Shown: positions 10,239-17,509 of the stretch, piece after piece
Numbering within the stretch: position 1 is the stretch's first letter
Layout: the number at the start of each line of letters is the position of its first letter
Source: Bacteroides sp. CAG:927
GTDB taxonomy: Bacteria; Bacteroidota; Bacteroidia; Bacteroidales; Muribaculaceae
Reading direction: 5' to 3'
Length of the DNA stretch: 64,000 bases
Assembly: GCA_000431155.1 (NCBI GenBank)
Contig: HF985638.1
Coordinates: 5,865 to 69,864, forward strand
Position numbers and translations under genes: made by a program
Notes under the pieces: model-generated
The model's database searches: none
Told to the model about the DNA's origin: nothing
Seen by the model: only the letters and a program-made list of their open reading frames with translations

Positions 10239-10339
10239 CTCAGAGTGTCTGCGTTGCCGAATCTAAGGTGCGTCAGTGCTGCTCTGACCCTAAATTATGA
10301 ATTTGCAGACAATTTGCAGACAAAAATCAGGCATTGAAA

Positions 10340-10372
10340 AAGCCAAGTAGTTACGAATTAACTACTTGGCTT
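10340..10372 (-). terminator. terminator, probably the original one of tRNA-Lys
   Basis: Perfect 13-bp stem: AAGCCAAGTAGTT (10340-10352) with AACTACTTGGCTT (10360-10372) and a 7-nt loop. Read on the minus strand it ends in a T run, so it fits transcription coming from higher coordinates. It lies 9 nt past the 13-bp copy of the tRNA-Lys 3' end. This is what one expects if the ICE separated the tRNA gene from its terminator. It can also end rhuM transcription on the other strand. Confidence 0.65.
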
Positions 10373-10381
10373 GTCTGATTG

Positions 10382-10394
10382 GTGATCCGCCTGG
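10382..10394. other. attachment site, rhuM side (13-bp core)
   Basis: GTGATCCGCCTGG, identical to 63915-63927, which is the 3' end of tRNA-Lys plus one base. Identity stops on both sides of the 13 bp. NBU1 offers a precedent: a tyrosine recombinase using a 13-14 bp core in a tRNA 3' end. Confidence 0.65.
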
Positions 10395-10454
10395 AGCCAT
10401 TAAACTCCGACGCTGTATGGTGAGTATCAAGGAGTTACCAACGCCTGTGTCGGC

Positions 10455-10462
10455 TGACTCAC
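10455..10462. repeat. arm-type site near the rhuM-side end
   Basis: TGACTCAC, the same core as the six repeats in the integrase-side end (63522-63811). It lies about 60 bp inside the proposed border, as expected for an integrase or excisionase arm site. Confidence 0.4.
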
Positions 10463-10517
10463 TTATCTATCACGCTAATACTTCAATGTTCTTCACAGAA
10501 TTTCAAAATCCGGTATT

Positions 10518-10526
10518 GCAAAGTTA
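10518..10526 (-). promoter_or_regulatory. outward-facing promoter near the ICE end
   Basis: TAACTTTGC on the minus strand, with TTGG about 17 bp upstream. A transcript from about 10511 would cross the attachment core and stop at the terminator 10372-10340, giving an RNA of about 175 nt with no ORF. The 10395-10643 stretch has no gene. Confidence 0.4.
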
Positions 10527-10643
10527 CTAATTTATTTCCAATCCCCAATGTGCCAAAGCGTTAAAAATCCTTCGAGACACTTGTGATTACATTATGGTTC
10601 AAATCCCATTTTAACACACTTTCCTGACAGGGCTAATGTGAGC

Positions 10644-10685
10644 CTTAATTTCGGCAATAAACTTGATTTGTTGCCGAAATTAAGC
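10644..10685. repeat. 42-bp palindromic repeat, 3' side of abiE
   Basis: Perfect reverse complement of 12505-12546. Each copy is itself a 13-bp inverted repeat (TTAATTTCGGCAA with TTGCCGAAATTAA). This copy starts 4 bp after the abiEii stop and has no minus-7 box beside it. Confidence 0.85.
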
Positions 10686-10689
10686 GGGC

Positions 10690-11760
10690 CTAATTGTCTT
10701 GCAGAAGCTCGCTTGTCTTTGCCCAGTAGTAGAAGGCTTCAGGAAATATACGTTTTAGTTTGTTCAGTTTTCCTGTCAATGCCGGTGCAATCGACATATC
10801 CAACACAATCTCCGGTGTGCCGGGATATTTTTCTATTGTTGTAACGCCCTTGCGTATGCAGGTGGATATATAGGCCGCCTTTGCCGAGTCAACTATGGCA
10901 TGGTCTATATGGTAGTTTGATGTATGGATAAAAGATTTGATTTTCTTTATTCCATCCTGCAAAATATCGAACTGCCCGACACCTTCTTTTCCTCTGGTTG
11001 CGATAAGTATTGAGGTCTGCAAGATGTCGTCAAATACCGCCTCCAGATTGTCAATATCACGGTATGCCATTTCTACCGTGACTATCCGACGGAATGATTG
11101 GGCGGTTATCTCAAGATTGTCCACCCTGTCAAACAGCCTTGCTATGTCGTAGAGTTGTTTTATAATCTCAACGGAGCAGACCTTCTCTTTCTTGTAGTAC
11201 GGTATCCCGGTTGTGTTTGGCGCAAACGCGGTGAGTTTGTCGCCGAGTATGTCACCAATCGAAGGCACTTTTACATTCAGCGGTTCGCTGTCAAGTTCTA
11301 TAAATGGACTTACGATAGGTATTTCAAGCGTGTTTTGATAATGGCAATCCTCATACAGCACATCAAGCAGGATATATCCCTCACCGCTTACCCGGTCGGT
11401 ATATGCCAACTGATAAAAGAATTTTGAATGGCTTTTAGGAATATTCTTTCCGGGTAACTTGCGTTCTACAAGGTCTATCTTCGTAAAGCCGAAATCCTTG
11501 AAATCCGAAAGGTATCGTTCAATCTCCGTTCCGGGAGGACATATTATGTCGATGTCTATGCTAAGTCGGTTCGTTGCACCGCCGAGCAGAAGCATGGTCG
11601 CGGTTCCTCCCTTGAAGTGAAAAGGACAACCGGATTTTACGAGCATCTCAAGCAGTGAAAGAGCACGCACCACTTTTTCTATCAGCTGGATGTCATTGTA
11701 ATTCAACCTTTGGGCAACTTGTTCACACCATTGGCGTGTAAAACACTCGGATTTAATCAT
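10690..11760 (-). CDS. abiEii: AbiEii nucleotidyltransferase toxin
   Basis: 356 residues. The N-terminal nucleotidyltransferase signature is present: FHFKGGTATM (G51-G52-T53) followed by R65-L-S67-I-D69-I-D71. This is the GG[ST]...RxSxDxD pattern of the AbiEii/AbiGii/DUF1814 family. Family members such as MenT transfer nucleotides to tRNA acceptor stems and stop growth; that mode of action is inferred here. It is preceded two bases away by the antitoxin gene, so they form one transcript. The gene ends 4 bp from one of the two flanking palindromes. GC is slightly below that of the tra region. Confidence 0.88.
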   Translation of the reverse strand: MIKSECFTRQWCEQVAQRLNYNDIQLIEKVVRALSLLEMLVKSGCPFHFKGGTATMLLLGGATNRLSIDIDIICPPGTEIERYLSDFKDFGFTKIDLVERKLPGKNIPKSHSKFFYQLAYTDRVSGEGYILLDVLYEDCHYQNTLEIPIVSPFIELDSEPLNVKVPSIGDILGDKLTAFAPNTTGIPYYKKEKVCSVEIIKQLYDIARLFDRVDNLEITAQSFRRIVTVEMAYRDIDNLEAVFDDILQTSILIATRGKEGVGQFDILQDGIKKIKSFIHTSNYHIDHAIVDSAKAAYISTCIRKGVTTIEKYPGTPEIVLDMSIAPALTGKLNKLKRIFPEAFYYWAKTSELLQDN

Positions 11761-11762
11761 AA

Positions 11763-12473
11763 TCAGTCTTTGAAGTTCAATATTGTCTGCATTGTTTCCC
11801 GTATTCCTCGCCGGGAGGCGTAACGAAGCATCTTCGGAATATTTATGGCATAAAGTGACCGTGCGTTTTGCATAATGTTGAACGTCTCGTTGCCTTGCAG
11901 GTAATAGAAATCCGGATCTGCATTTATATCCACAAGCATCTTTTCCAGTGTCGGCATCATCACTCCGTCAACCGCCTTTATAGGGGCTTCGGTTGTAAGG
12001 GCTTTTACGATTACTGATTTTTCAGCTAAATCAACATAATCCGACATAAAATCTTCCGTCGGTCTATGAAATGCCCTTATCTTTTTTTCGGCCAGATAGT
12101 GAAAGACTGTCTCCGTTGCTTCTTTTGGCACCTCGACATATATGGCGTTGTTTGCCGAAAGGTGATGTTGCAGCGAGTTAATATCATTGCCGGAATACAC
12201 CACTATGTCAATCAACGGAAATGCCCTTGTCAGATCGGCATATAGATTGCGTAAATCCTCCGTCAATGACGGCATGAAATCACTTTTTGCCTGTTTTCCA
12301 TACAATCCGCGTGACAATCTTGACAGTTGATTTTGCTTGATTAGTTTCCTGATATGCCAGAGCAGACCGGAATCGGAAATATTCTCCCGGTCATGGACAT
12401 AACCCGCCAGTTCGCAAAGAGTGAAGCTGTTGCGGCTATTGGCAAAATCCAGTATCAAGTCAGCTATACTCAT
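11763..12473 (-). CDS. abiEi: AbiEi antitoxin, winged-helix autoregulator
   Basis: 236 residues. The N-terminal ~80 residues form a winged helix-turn-helix (SFTLCELAGYV..., GLLWHIRKLI...LSRLSRGLYG). The C-terminal part is the AbiEi antitoxin domain with IDIVVYSGNDINSLQHH. AbiEi proteins neutralise AbiEii without forming a stable complex (type IV) and repress their own promoter by binding inverted repeats. Here a perfect 13-bp inverted repeat lies directly upstream of the minus-7 box, fitting autorepression. Start chosen as the ATG at 12473, about 20 nt downstream of the promoter box. Confidence 0.85.
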   Translation of the reverse strand: MSIADLILDFANSRNSFTLCELAGYVHDRENISDSGLLWHIRKLIKQNQLSRLSRGLYGKQAKSDFMPSLTEDLRNLYADLTRAFPLIDIVVYSGNDINSLQHHLSANNAIYVEVPKEATETVFHYLAEKKIRAFHRPTEDFMSDYVDLAEKSVIVKALTTEAPIKAVDGVMMPTLEKMLVDINADPDFYYLQGNETFNIMQNARSLYAINIPKMLRYASRRGIRETMQTILNFKD

Positions 12474-12495
12474 ATATCTATAACAATTTTACGGC

Positions 12496-12504
12496 GCAAA
12501 GTTA
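12496..12504 (-). promoter_or_regulatory. abiE promoter
   Basis: TAACTTTGC on the minus strand. The palindrome 12505-12546 abuts its upstream edge and covers the minus-33 region, a position suited to repression by AbiEi. Confidence 0.7.
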
Positions 12505-12546
12505 GCTTAATTTCGGCAACAAATCAAGTTTATTGCCGAAATTAAG
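12505..12546. repeat. 42-bp palindromic repeat, promoter side of abiE (operator)
   Basis: Inverted partner of 10644-10685, identical over 42 bp. Internal arms TTAATTTCGGCAA (12507-12519) and TTGCCGAAATTAA (12533-12545). It abuts the abiE minus-7 box, so it is the likely AbiEi operator. Confidence 0.85.
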
Positions 12547-12692
12547 TATTGAAATGTGGAGATGAATAACGGCATGGAACGACATTTCATCTTTTAGGTG
12601 ATACAAAAATTTGAGATTAAAACCGGTGTGAGGTACAAATTTTTGCGATTATAACGCCGATTTTAACAAAAAACTGAGTTTAGCCTTTAATT

Positions 12693-12978
12693 CATGCCGT
12701 CTGATTGGGGTTGCGCAACGGCATGACGGTTTCCGGGCGATGCCGTCTGCGGCGTTTGGAGCGAGTCCTGCACTGCCGCAGACCGCATCGCCACGGATTA
12801 TAGCGGGCTAAACACCGGGTGAAGGATCGACAGTACAGATGGCGTCACGGAGGCCGCTACACCTGCACCGTCTTCTCCGTCACCCCGTGTTCCTTACGCC
12901 CGCTCCGGTTCTGTCTTTCTACGGGTTGCGCCACATCCGCTGATTGCGGCAACACACGTCACGGGTTGCCGTAATCAG
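12693..12978. repeat. series of three hairpin-forming inverted repeats
   Basis: Non-coding. Repeat 1: CATGCCGT (12693-12700) with ACGGCATG (12718-12725). Repeat 2: 12736-12753 with 12775-12792, 17 of 18 positions complementary. Repeat 3: CTGATTGCGGCAAC (12940-12953) with 12965-12978, 13 of 14. The 12547-13312 stretch has no convincing gene. The clustering suggests an origin, a single-strand site or a structured RNA, but I cannot tell which. Confidence 0.7.
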
Positions 12979-13018
12979 AATCATTACACACTCTTTTTTC
13001 TTACGGACTCACATTCCG

Positions 13019-13335
13019 TTATGCCGGTTATCCTGTGTCACCATAAAGGCACTCGCGGCTCTATGTTTCTCACCGACAATCGCATATATCACAGCACGGA
13101 GTATATTCGCTCGGTATGGATAACGTGCCGGGACGGGCTATTCTATTGCCGACAACTGAAAAATCTCCAGACCTCGCTCCCTGCGGTCGCTCGGCTCGTA
13201 TTTTTCAGCCGCCGGCGAACAGCCCTTTGCTCCCGTCACGCTGTGGTGTTATCGAGCGAACATACTTCATACTGCGAAATAGACGCATTGATGTTAAAAA
13301 AAATATCGCCTTATGACACAGGATAACCGACATAA
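13019..13335. repeat. three nested inverted repeats
   Basis: Outer arms 13019-13040 and 13314-13335 match at 21 of 22 positions. Middle arms 13101-13116 and 13250-13265 match at 14 of 16. Inner arms CTGAAAAAT (13156-13164) and ATTTTTCAG (13200-13208) are perfect. All share nearly the same centre, so the whole 317 bp can fold back. The right outer arm covers the start of the next gene (ATG 13313). An ORF running through the block has no family resemblance. Confidence 0.7.
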
Positions 13336-13531
13336 TAGAAAATCGAGCTTCACACCTTCACCAGCTCATACCGCATTAAGACGGACTGCAAAGGTGATGG
13401 CTGTCATTATCGGAGCGGTGGTCGGGCTGGTGCTTATGGTGGTACTAAAACCGATATGCAGAGGTGTCGGGTGGGTTATCTCCCTAATCTCCGCAGTTGT
13501 GATAATCTTTTGGCTGATAACAAACTTCTAA
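13313..13531 (+). CDS. small membrane protein
   Basis: 72 residues. A basic N-terminal third is followed by two hydrophobic segments (about residues 27-45 and 52-70), so it is probably an inner-membrane hairpin. No family recognised. Its first seven codons lie inside the outer inverted-repeat arm, so initiation may depend on that structure. It is the first gene of the PcfK/PcfJ operon, 12 bp before pcfK. Confidence 0.5.
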   Translation: MTQDNRHNRKSSFTPSPAHTALRRTAKVMAVIIGAVVGLVLMVVLKPICRGVGWVISLISAVVIIFWLITNF

Positions 13532-13543
13532 ACATTTACGACT

Positions 13544-13978
13544 ATGGCACAGAACTCAATGAAAGGAACTCAGGCGTTCCAAGACACAATCAGAACTTAT
13601 CTTGACAATATGGCGGAGTCTGACGCATTGTTCGCCGTCAAGTATGCCAATCCCTCAAAGTCGCTCTCTGAGTGCATCACCTATATAATCTGCCAAGTGC
13701 AGAAAAGCGGGTGCAACGGGTTCGAGGACGATGAAATATTCGGAATGGCAGTCCACTACTGGGAAGAAAGCGAAATAGAGGTCGGAAAGCCTGTCAACTG
13801 CCAAGTGGTGGTCAACCACACGGTAGAACTCACCGAGGAGGAAAAGGAGCAGGCACGGCAGGACGCCATCGCAAAACTCCGTGACGAGGAAGCGTCCAAG
13901 ATGCGCAGACCCTCGCAATCCAAGAAGGCGACAGAGAACAGACCCCAAGTTGAACAACGCAGTCTTTTTGACTTCTAA
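13544..13978 (+). CDS. pcfK: PcfK-like protein
   Basis: 144 residues. It has the conserved PcfK block: KSLSECITYIICQVQKSG followed by DDEIFGMAVHYWEE. The C-terminal half is charged and probably coiled (EEKEQARQDAIAKLRDEEA). The last residues are QRSLFDF, which resembles the bacterial sliding-clamp binding peptide QLSLF. PcfK was named on the enterococcal plasmid pCF10 and accompanies PcfJ on conjugative elements; its function is unknown. Twelve bases separate it from pcfJ. Confidence 0.8.
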   Translation: MAQNSMKGTQAFQDTIRTYLDNMAESDALFAVKYANPSKSLSECITYIICQVQKSGCNGFEDDEIFGMAVHYWEESEIEVGKPVNCQVVVNHTVELTEEEKEQARQDAIAKLRDEEASKMRRPSQSKKATENRPQVEQRSLFDF

Positions 13979-13990
13979 TACATTACAGCT

Positions 13991-15259
13991 ATGAAACCAA
14001 GAACAAAACTTGAAAAGGCGGTAATTGCACAGAGTGGGCATCTTCGCCCACTCGCCACCGCTCCCCGTCGTTGGGCATTCAGAAACACAATCGACCACTA
14101 TGCCTACCGCTTGCCGAAAGGTCGCACTACTTGTATGGACTGCGGACATTCGTGGATGATGACCGGTCACACCGACAAATGCACCTGCCCCAACTGCAAG
14201 GCTAAACTTGAAGTCAAGGAAACATTAGAGCGTAAATGTCAGCAGAAATCCTATCTCAACGTGATAGCCACCTGCGGAGAGTATCAGATACTGCGAATGT
14301 TTCTCATGGAGGTGAACATGCGAAAAGGGTTCAAGGCTTCGTCCGCCTTTCGGGAAATCGGGCAGTATTGGATTGCCCTCGACGGAAAGACTGCACTTGT
14401 GGCTATTCCGCGCATAATGGGCTGGCATCTTGACTGCTTTGCCTTCGGTTATCCTATGGAGATAAGAAAAGACAACGACATCTACCGCTATATCTCCGAC
14501 CAATATCTCTATCCGAAATTCAAGATAATTCCGGCTCTCTCGAGAAACGGATTTGACGGAAATTTCCACGAAATCCGCCCAATCAAACTTTTCTCAATGC
14601 TCCTTTCCTCACCGCAAGCCGAAACACTGATTAAAGAGGGCTATACAGATATGCTTAAATATATGGCATATCATACCGACGAGGTAAAACACTTCTGGGC
14701 ATCATATATAATCGCCAAGCGTCACGGATATGAAATCCCAGACCTCTCAACGTGGTATGACTATCTGCGTATGCTGGAACGCTTCGGACGTGATACCCAC
14801 TCGCCGAAACTTATCGCCCCCGCCAATCTCTTTGACGCACACGACGAATATGTGCAGAAGGTACACCGCCAGCGAGAGAAGGAGCGCAGAGAAGCTGAAC
14901 GTAACAAGGCGTTGGAGAATGAAGAAAAGTTCAGAGAGCTGAAAGGTCGTTTCATCGGACTTGTCTTCACCGACAACGAGATAGAAATCAAGACCCTCGA
15001 CAGCGTTGACGAATACTACGAGGAAGGCAGGACACAGCATATCTGCGTCGGCAGTAGCCAATACTATCTCAAAGCCGAGAGCCTTGTATTCTCTGCCCGA
15101 ATAGACGGCAAGACAGTGGCTACCGTGGAGATAGACCTACGGACGCTCAAAGTGGTACAATGCCGTGCAGCCTGCAACAAGGTGAGCGAGTATCAGCAAC
15201 GGATAGAAAACGCTATCGCAAGCCACCAAGAGGAAATCAAGGCACGAATGACTGCCTAA
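13991..15259 (+). CDS. pcfJ: PcfJ-like protein
   Basis: 422 residues. Near residue 45 there is a zinc-ribbon-like set, CMDCG...CTCPNC. The C-terminal part has the conserved PcfJ core EGRTQHICVGSSQYY...AESLVFSARIDGKTVATVEI, next to a coiled basic linker (QREKERREAERNK). PcfJ proteins occur with PcfK on conjugative elements of Firmicutes and Bacteroidetes, with no proven activity. The CxxC set suggests nucleic-acid binding. Same operon as pcfK. Confidence 0.82.
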   Translation: MKPRTKLEKAVIAQSGHLRPLATAPRRWAFRNTIDHYAYRLPKGRTTCMDCGHSWMMTGHTDKCTCPNCKAKLEVKETLERKCQQKSYLNVIATCGEYQILRMFLMEVNMRKGFKASSAFREIGQYWIALDGKTALVAIPRIMGWHLDCFAFGYPMEIRKDNDIYRYISDQYLYPKFKIIPALSRNGFDGNFHEIRPIKLFSMLLSSPQAETLIKEGYTDMLKYMAYHTDEVKHFWASYIIAKRHGYEIPDLSTWYDYLRMLERFGRDTHSPKLIAPANLFDAHDEYVQKVHRQREKERREAERNKALENEEKFRELKGRFIGLVFTDNEIEIKTLDSVDEYYEEGRTQHICVGSSQYYLKAESLVFSARIDGKTVATVEIDLRTLKVVQCRAACNKVSEYQQRIENAIASHQEEIKARMTA

Positions 15260-15311
15260 TGTATAATCCGACCTGCGTCAGCAATGGCGCAGGTCACAAT
15301 ACCCACCAATT

Positions 15312-15569
15312 ATGAACGTGACATTTGAACATCCGACTATCATTTTTGATGACAAAATAGCCGAAATCATCATAGAATTTGTGAACCACATTCTATATGC
15401 CGACAGCGAGAAAACGCTACGGCAGATAGTAGCCGATTTTGCCGACAAGTACGACCTTGACCGATACTTCGTGTATGGCTACGGCAGTCACCACCTTTGG
15501 CTAAAACAAAGGAAGATAACCAACCCCGATATAACTTTTGGATACCGGATACTGATTGTAGAATACTAA
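15312..15569 (+). CDS. conserved ICE hypothetical protein, 85 residues
   Basis: Acidic and aromatic-rich small protein (FVNHILYADSEKTLRQIV..., YFVYGYGSHHLWLKQRK) without signal peptide or membrane span. I do not recognise a family. It follows pcfJ by 52 bp and precedes the DUF3873 gene by 11 bp, so it belongs to the same operon. Confidence 0.55.
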   Translation: MNVTFEHPTIIFDDKIAEIIIEFVNHILYADSEKTLRQIVADFADKYDLDRYFVYGYGSHHLWLKQRKITNPDITFGYRILIVEY

Positions 15570-15580
15570 ACCGCAAAACT

Positions 15581-15805
15581 ATGGCAACAAAACTCACCGC
15601 CAACGGAGTAAGCACTACCACCACTCCCGGCACAGAACAATACGAGGTGTTTTACACCGGCTACCGCTCACGGCGAAAGAAACACTACCAATATGATTAC
15701 CGCCACACCGATGGAGAATTATTCTCTTGTGTGGCAGGCACACTCAAAGAGTGCAGACGCCGCCGTGACGAATGGCTTAACAAGAAAATCAACAACTCTA
15801 AATGA
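15581..15805 (+). CDS. DUF3873 family protein
   Basis: 74 residues starting MATKLTANGVSTTTTPG. It contains YQYDYRHTDGELFSCVAGTLKECRRRRDEWL, the signature of DUF3873, a small family found almost only on Bacteroidales conjugative elements. I start it at 15581 rather than at an upstream in-frame ATG inside the previous gene because the family begins with this M-x-T-K-L sequence. Function unknown. Confidence 0.75.
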   Translation: MATKLTANGVSTTTTPGTEQYEVFYTGYRSRRKKHYQYDYRHTDGELFSCVAGTLKECRRRRDEWLNKKINNSK

Positions 15806-15812
15806 TAGCGTT

Positions 15813-16130
15813 ATGGACAACCAAGTAGCAAAAATCATACTCCAACAAATCGGAGGGCGCAGGTTTGTGGCAATGACAGGAAGTCACGACTTCATAAATC
15901 TCGGCAACGGACTGAGAATGAGCCTCAGCCGTAACAAGACATCGGCTAATAGGTTGGAAATCATCTATGACGAGGGCGCAGACCTATACGACCTGCGTTT
16001 CTACCGTCAGAGTATGAACCACAAGACCTTTGAGGTCAAGACAAAGGATATCAAGACATACGAAGGTGTCTATTGCGATATGTTGGAGGACATCTTCACT
16101 GATGTGACGGGGTTATACACCCGATTTTAA
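15813..16130 (+). CDS. ICE hypothetical protein, 105 residues
   Basis: Starts MDNQVAKIILQQIGGRRFVAMTG. It resembles a small, strand-rich protein (FYRQSMNHKTFEVKTKDIKTYEGVYCDML...) and has no membrane segment. Such genes often follow DUF3873 on related elements, but I cannot name a function. Last gene of the pcf operon, followed by two hairpins. Confidence 0.55.
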   Translation: MDNQVAKIILQQIGGRRFVAMTGSHDFINLGNGLRMSLSRNKTSANRLEIIYDEGADLYDLRFYRQSMNHKTFEVKTKDIKTYEGVYCDMLEDIFTDVTGLYTRF

Positions 16131-16159
16131 CCGAATATTTGCCAAGTCGTAATATAAAG

Positions 16160-16229
16160 AAGGTGGGCGACCTCGTGATGAAGTTGCCCACCTTAATATT
16201 GCCAAAAATTTCGGCCGCCAAAAGGCGGC
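16160..16229 (+). terminator. two hairpins ending the pcf operon
   Basis: Hairpin 1 pairs AAGGTGGGC (16160-16168) with GCCCACCTT (16186-16194). Hairpin 2 pairs GCCGCC (16214-16219) with GGCGGC (16224-16229) and is followed by GTTTT. Hairpin 2 can also serve the convergent gene at 16278. Confidence 0.55.
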
Positions 16230-16277
16230 GTTTTGGAGAACCATATTACAGGTTATTGTTGTCTATTCCCAAACATT

Positions 16278-16934
16278 CTATTTTATATTGTCTATTTCTG
16301 AAATAATGTATCCCTCCATTTCTGATATGAATTCAGCTTTTAATTGTATGTATTCTTCCATTTTAACCTTAAATTCATCCGGTAATAACTTAGGTTTGCC
16401 AGCTGGTATGCCATTTTGATCCAATCCAGCACATTCAGCACAAATTTTACCGATTGAAGCTAATACGGCAGATAGTTGTAATACCTTTTGAACTACATTT
16501 TCATCTTTTAATATTGGAAATAGTTTTGTTTGTGAACGAAGGAATGCCAATAACAGACTGTTCATATTAAAGATTCTAATATGTTGAAATGTTGCCAATT
16601 CATTAAACAACGGACTATTTAACTCTTTTGACAAGGAATTGAACTCATCATATCTGAGTTGTGTGAGTATTAATCTTTTTTGATGCTCTCTATCACGCTC
16701 TTTTGAAAAATCGTTTGCCTTTTGAATTGTCATTGTAAGCCATACAAAGACTATAACATTTGTAATCGCAGAAAGCCCAGAAATATAATTACCAAATACA
16801 GCCCAATCATTGGGCAAATCAGAAAATCCGTAATGAAATTTTACAAAATATAAACTTATGCTTACTGTAAGTATGCAAGCAACAATACTTATAAACAACA
16901 ATGGATGCTTAAATATTTTATATAGCCATTTCAT
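16278..16934 (-). CDS. PutAbiC-like membrane protein
   Basis: 218 residues, AT-rich compared with its neighbours. Two membrane spans lie near residues 13-31 and 53-69, with the sequence between them reading NDWAVFGNYISGLSAITNVIVF. A charged, coiled cytoplasmic part follows (QKANDFSKERDREHQKR). This topology and the W-x-x-FG-x-Y-x-SG stretch match the putative phage abortive infection (PutAbiC) family. Defence activity is inference. Different base use and its position between two ICE operons suggest separate acquisition. The minus-7 box lies only 3 nt before the ATG. Confidence 0.5.
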   Translation of the reverse strand: MKWLYKIFKHPLLFISIVACILTVSISLYFVKFHYGFSDLPNDWAVFGNYISGLSAITNVIVFVWLTMTIQKANDFSKERDREHQKRLILTQLRYDEFNSLSKELNSPLFNELATFQHIRIFNMNSLLLAFLRSQTKLFPILKDENVVQKVLQLSAVLASIGKICAECAGLDQNGIPAGKPKLLPDEFKVKMEEYIQLKAEFISEMEGYIISEIDNIK

Positions 16935-16937
16935 AAT

Positions 16938-16946
16938 ACAAAATTA
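16938..16946 (-). promoter_or_regulatory. promoter directly abutting the PutAbiC-like start codon
   Basis: TAATTTTGT on the minus strand, then ATT and the ATG. A normal start point about 7 nt downstream would fall at or after the start codon, suggesting a leaderless or nearly leaderless mRNA. Confidence 0.45.
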
Positions 16947-17020
16947 TGAAAAAAGATTGAAAAACTATAATTGTCTGCATGGCATGGCATCCCCCCATAC
17001 AGACAATTACATAACAATCT

Positions 17021-17509
17021 TTATTTTACAAATAATGCGGCAAACTCGGTCAAGCGGCGTTGGTGGAGTTGCTTGTGGAATTTTCCTTTATAGCGACAGT
17101 GGGCGGTGTAGGACTTGAATATGTCACGGTTGCCGGATTTCAACTTTTTCAGTACGGTGGATTTGTTCACCACACTGGGGCCGCAGTTGTAAGCTAACAC
17201 GCCTAATAACAATGCGTCTTTGCCGTATGCCTTGTAGAGCGTCACGAATTTTCGCAGGTCTTTACGCAGGAGTGCGTCGGCTTGTTTCTCGGTGAGCTGC
17301 ACACCTCGGCGGTATGGCTCACCCGGCTGGACTTGATGTCCGTAGCCGACATAAGGCCAGTGTTTCGGCTTATGGAGCGTTTCAAATTTCTTTATGATAA
17401 TCACAGCTCTCTCGAATGGCGGCAGATCCATTATGTTTATCTTCCGTCCGGTGGCGTTGCCCACCATGACGGTGAGCAACGCGAGAAACATCAGCAGAAT
17501 TTTCTTCAT
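17021..17509 (-). CDS. secreted lysozyme of the conjugation operon
   Basis: 162 residues with an N-terminal signal peptide (MKKILLMFLALLTVMVGNATG). The lysozyme core is visible: a glutamate in KKFETLH, then YVGYGHQVQPGE, and later VLAYNCGPS. This resembles phage-type GH24 muramidases. Such enzymes at the end of Bacteroidales tra operons open the peptidoglycan for the secretion channel. The ATG overlaps the traQ stop by 4 nt, so it is the last gene of the operon. Confidence 0.82.
   Translation of the reverse strand: MKKILLMFLALLTVMVGNATGRKINIMDLPPFERAVIIIKKFETLHKPKHWPYVGYGHQVQPGEPYRRGVQLTEKQADALLRKDLRKFVTLYKAYGKDALLLGVLAYNCGPSVVNKSTVLKKLKSGNRDIFKSYTAHCRYKGKFHKQLHQRRLTEFAALFVK

Noticed and set aside
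10596..10615. tRNA-like T-arm (GGTTCAAATCCC)
   Set aside because: The stem is only 4-5 bp, and no acceptor, anticodon or D-arm can be drawn around it.
13021..13326. 101-codon ORF through the nested inverted repeats
   Set aside because: It is only open because the repeats lack stops; the product shows no family resemblance and the block looks structural.
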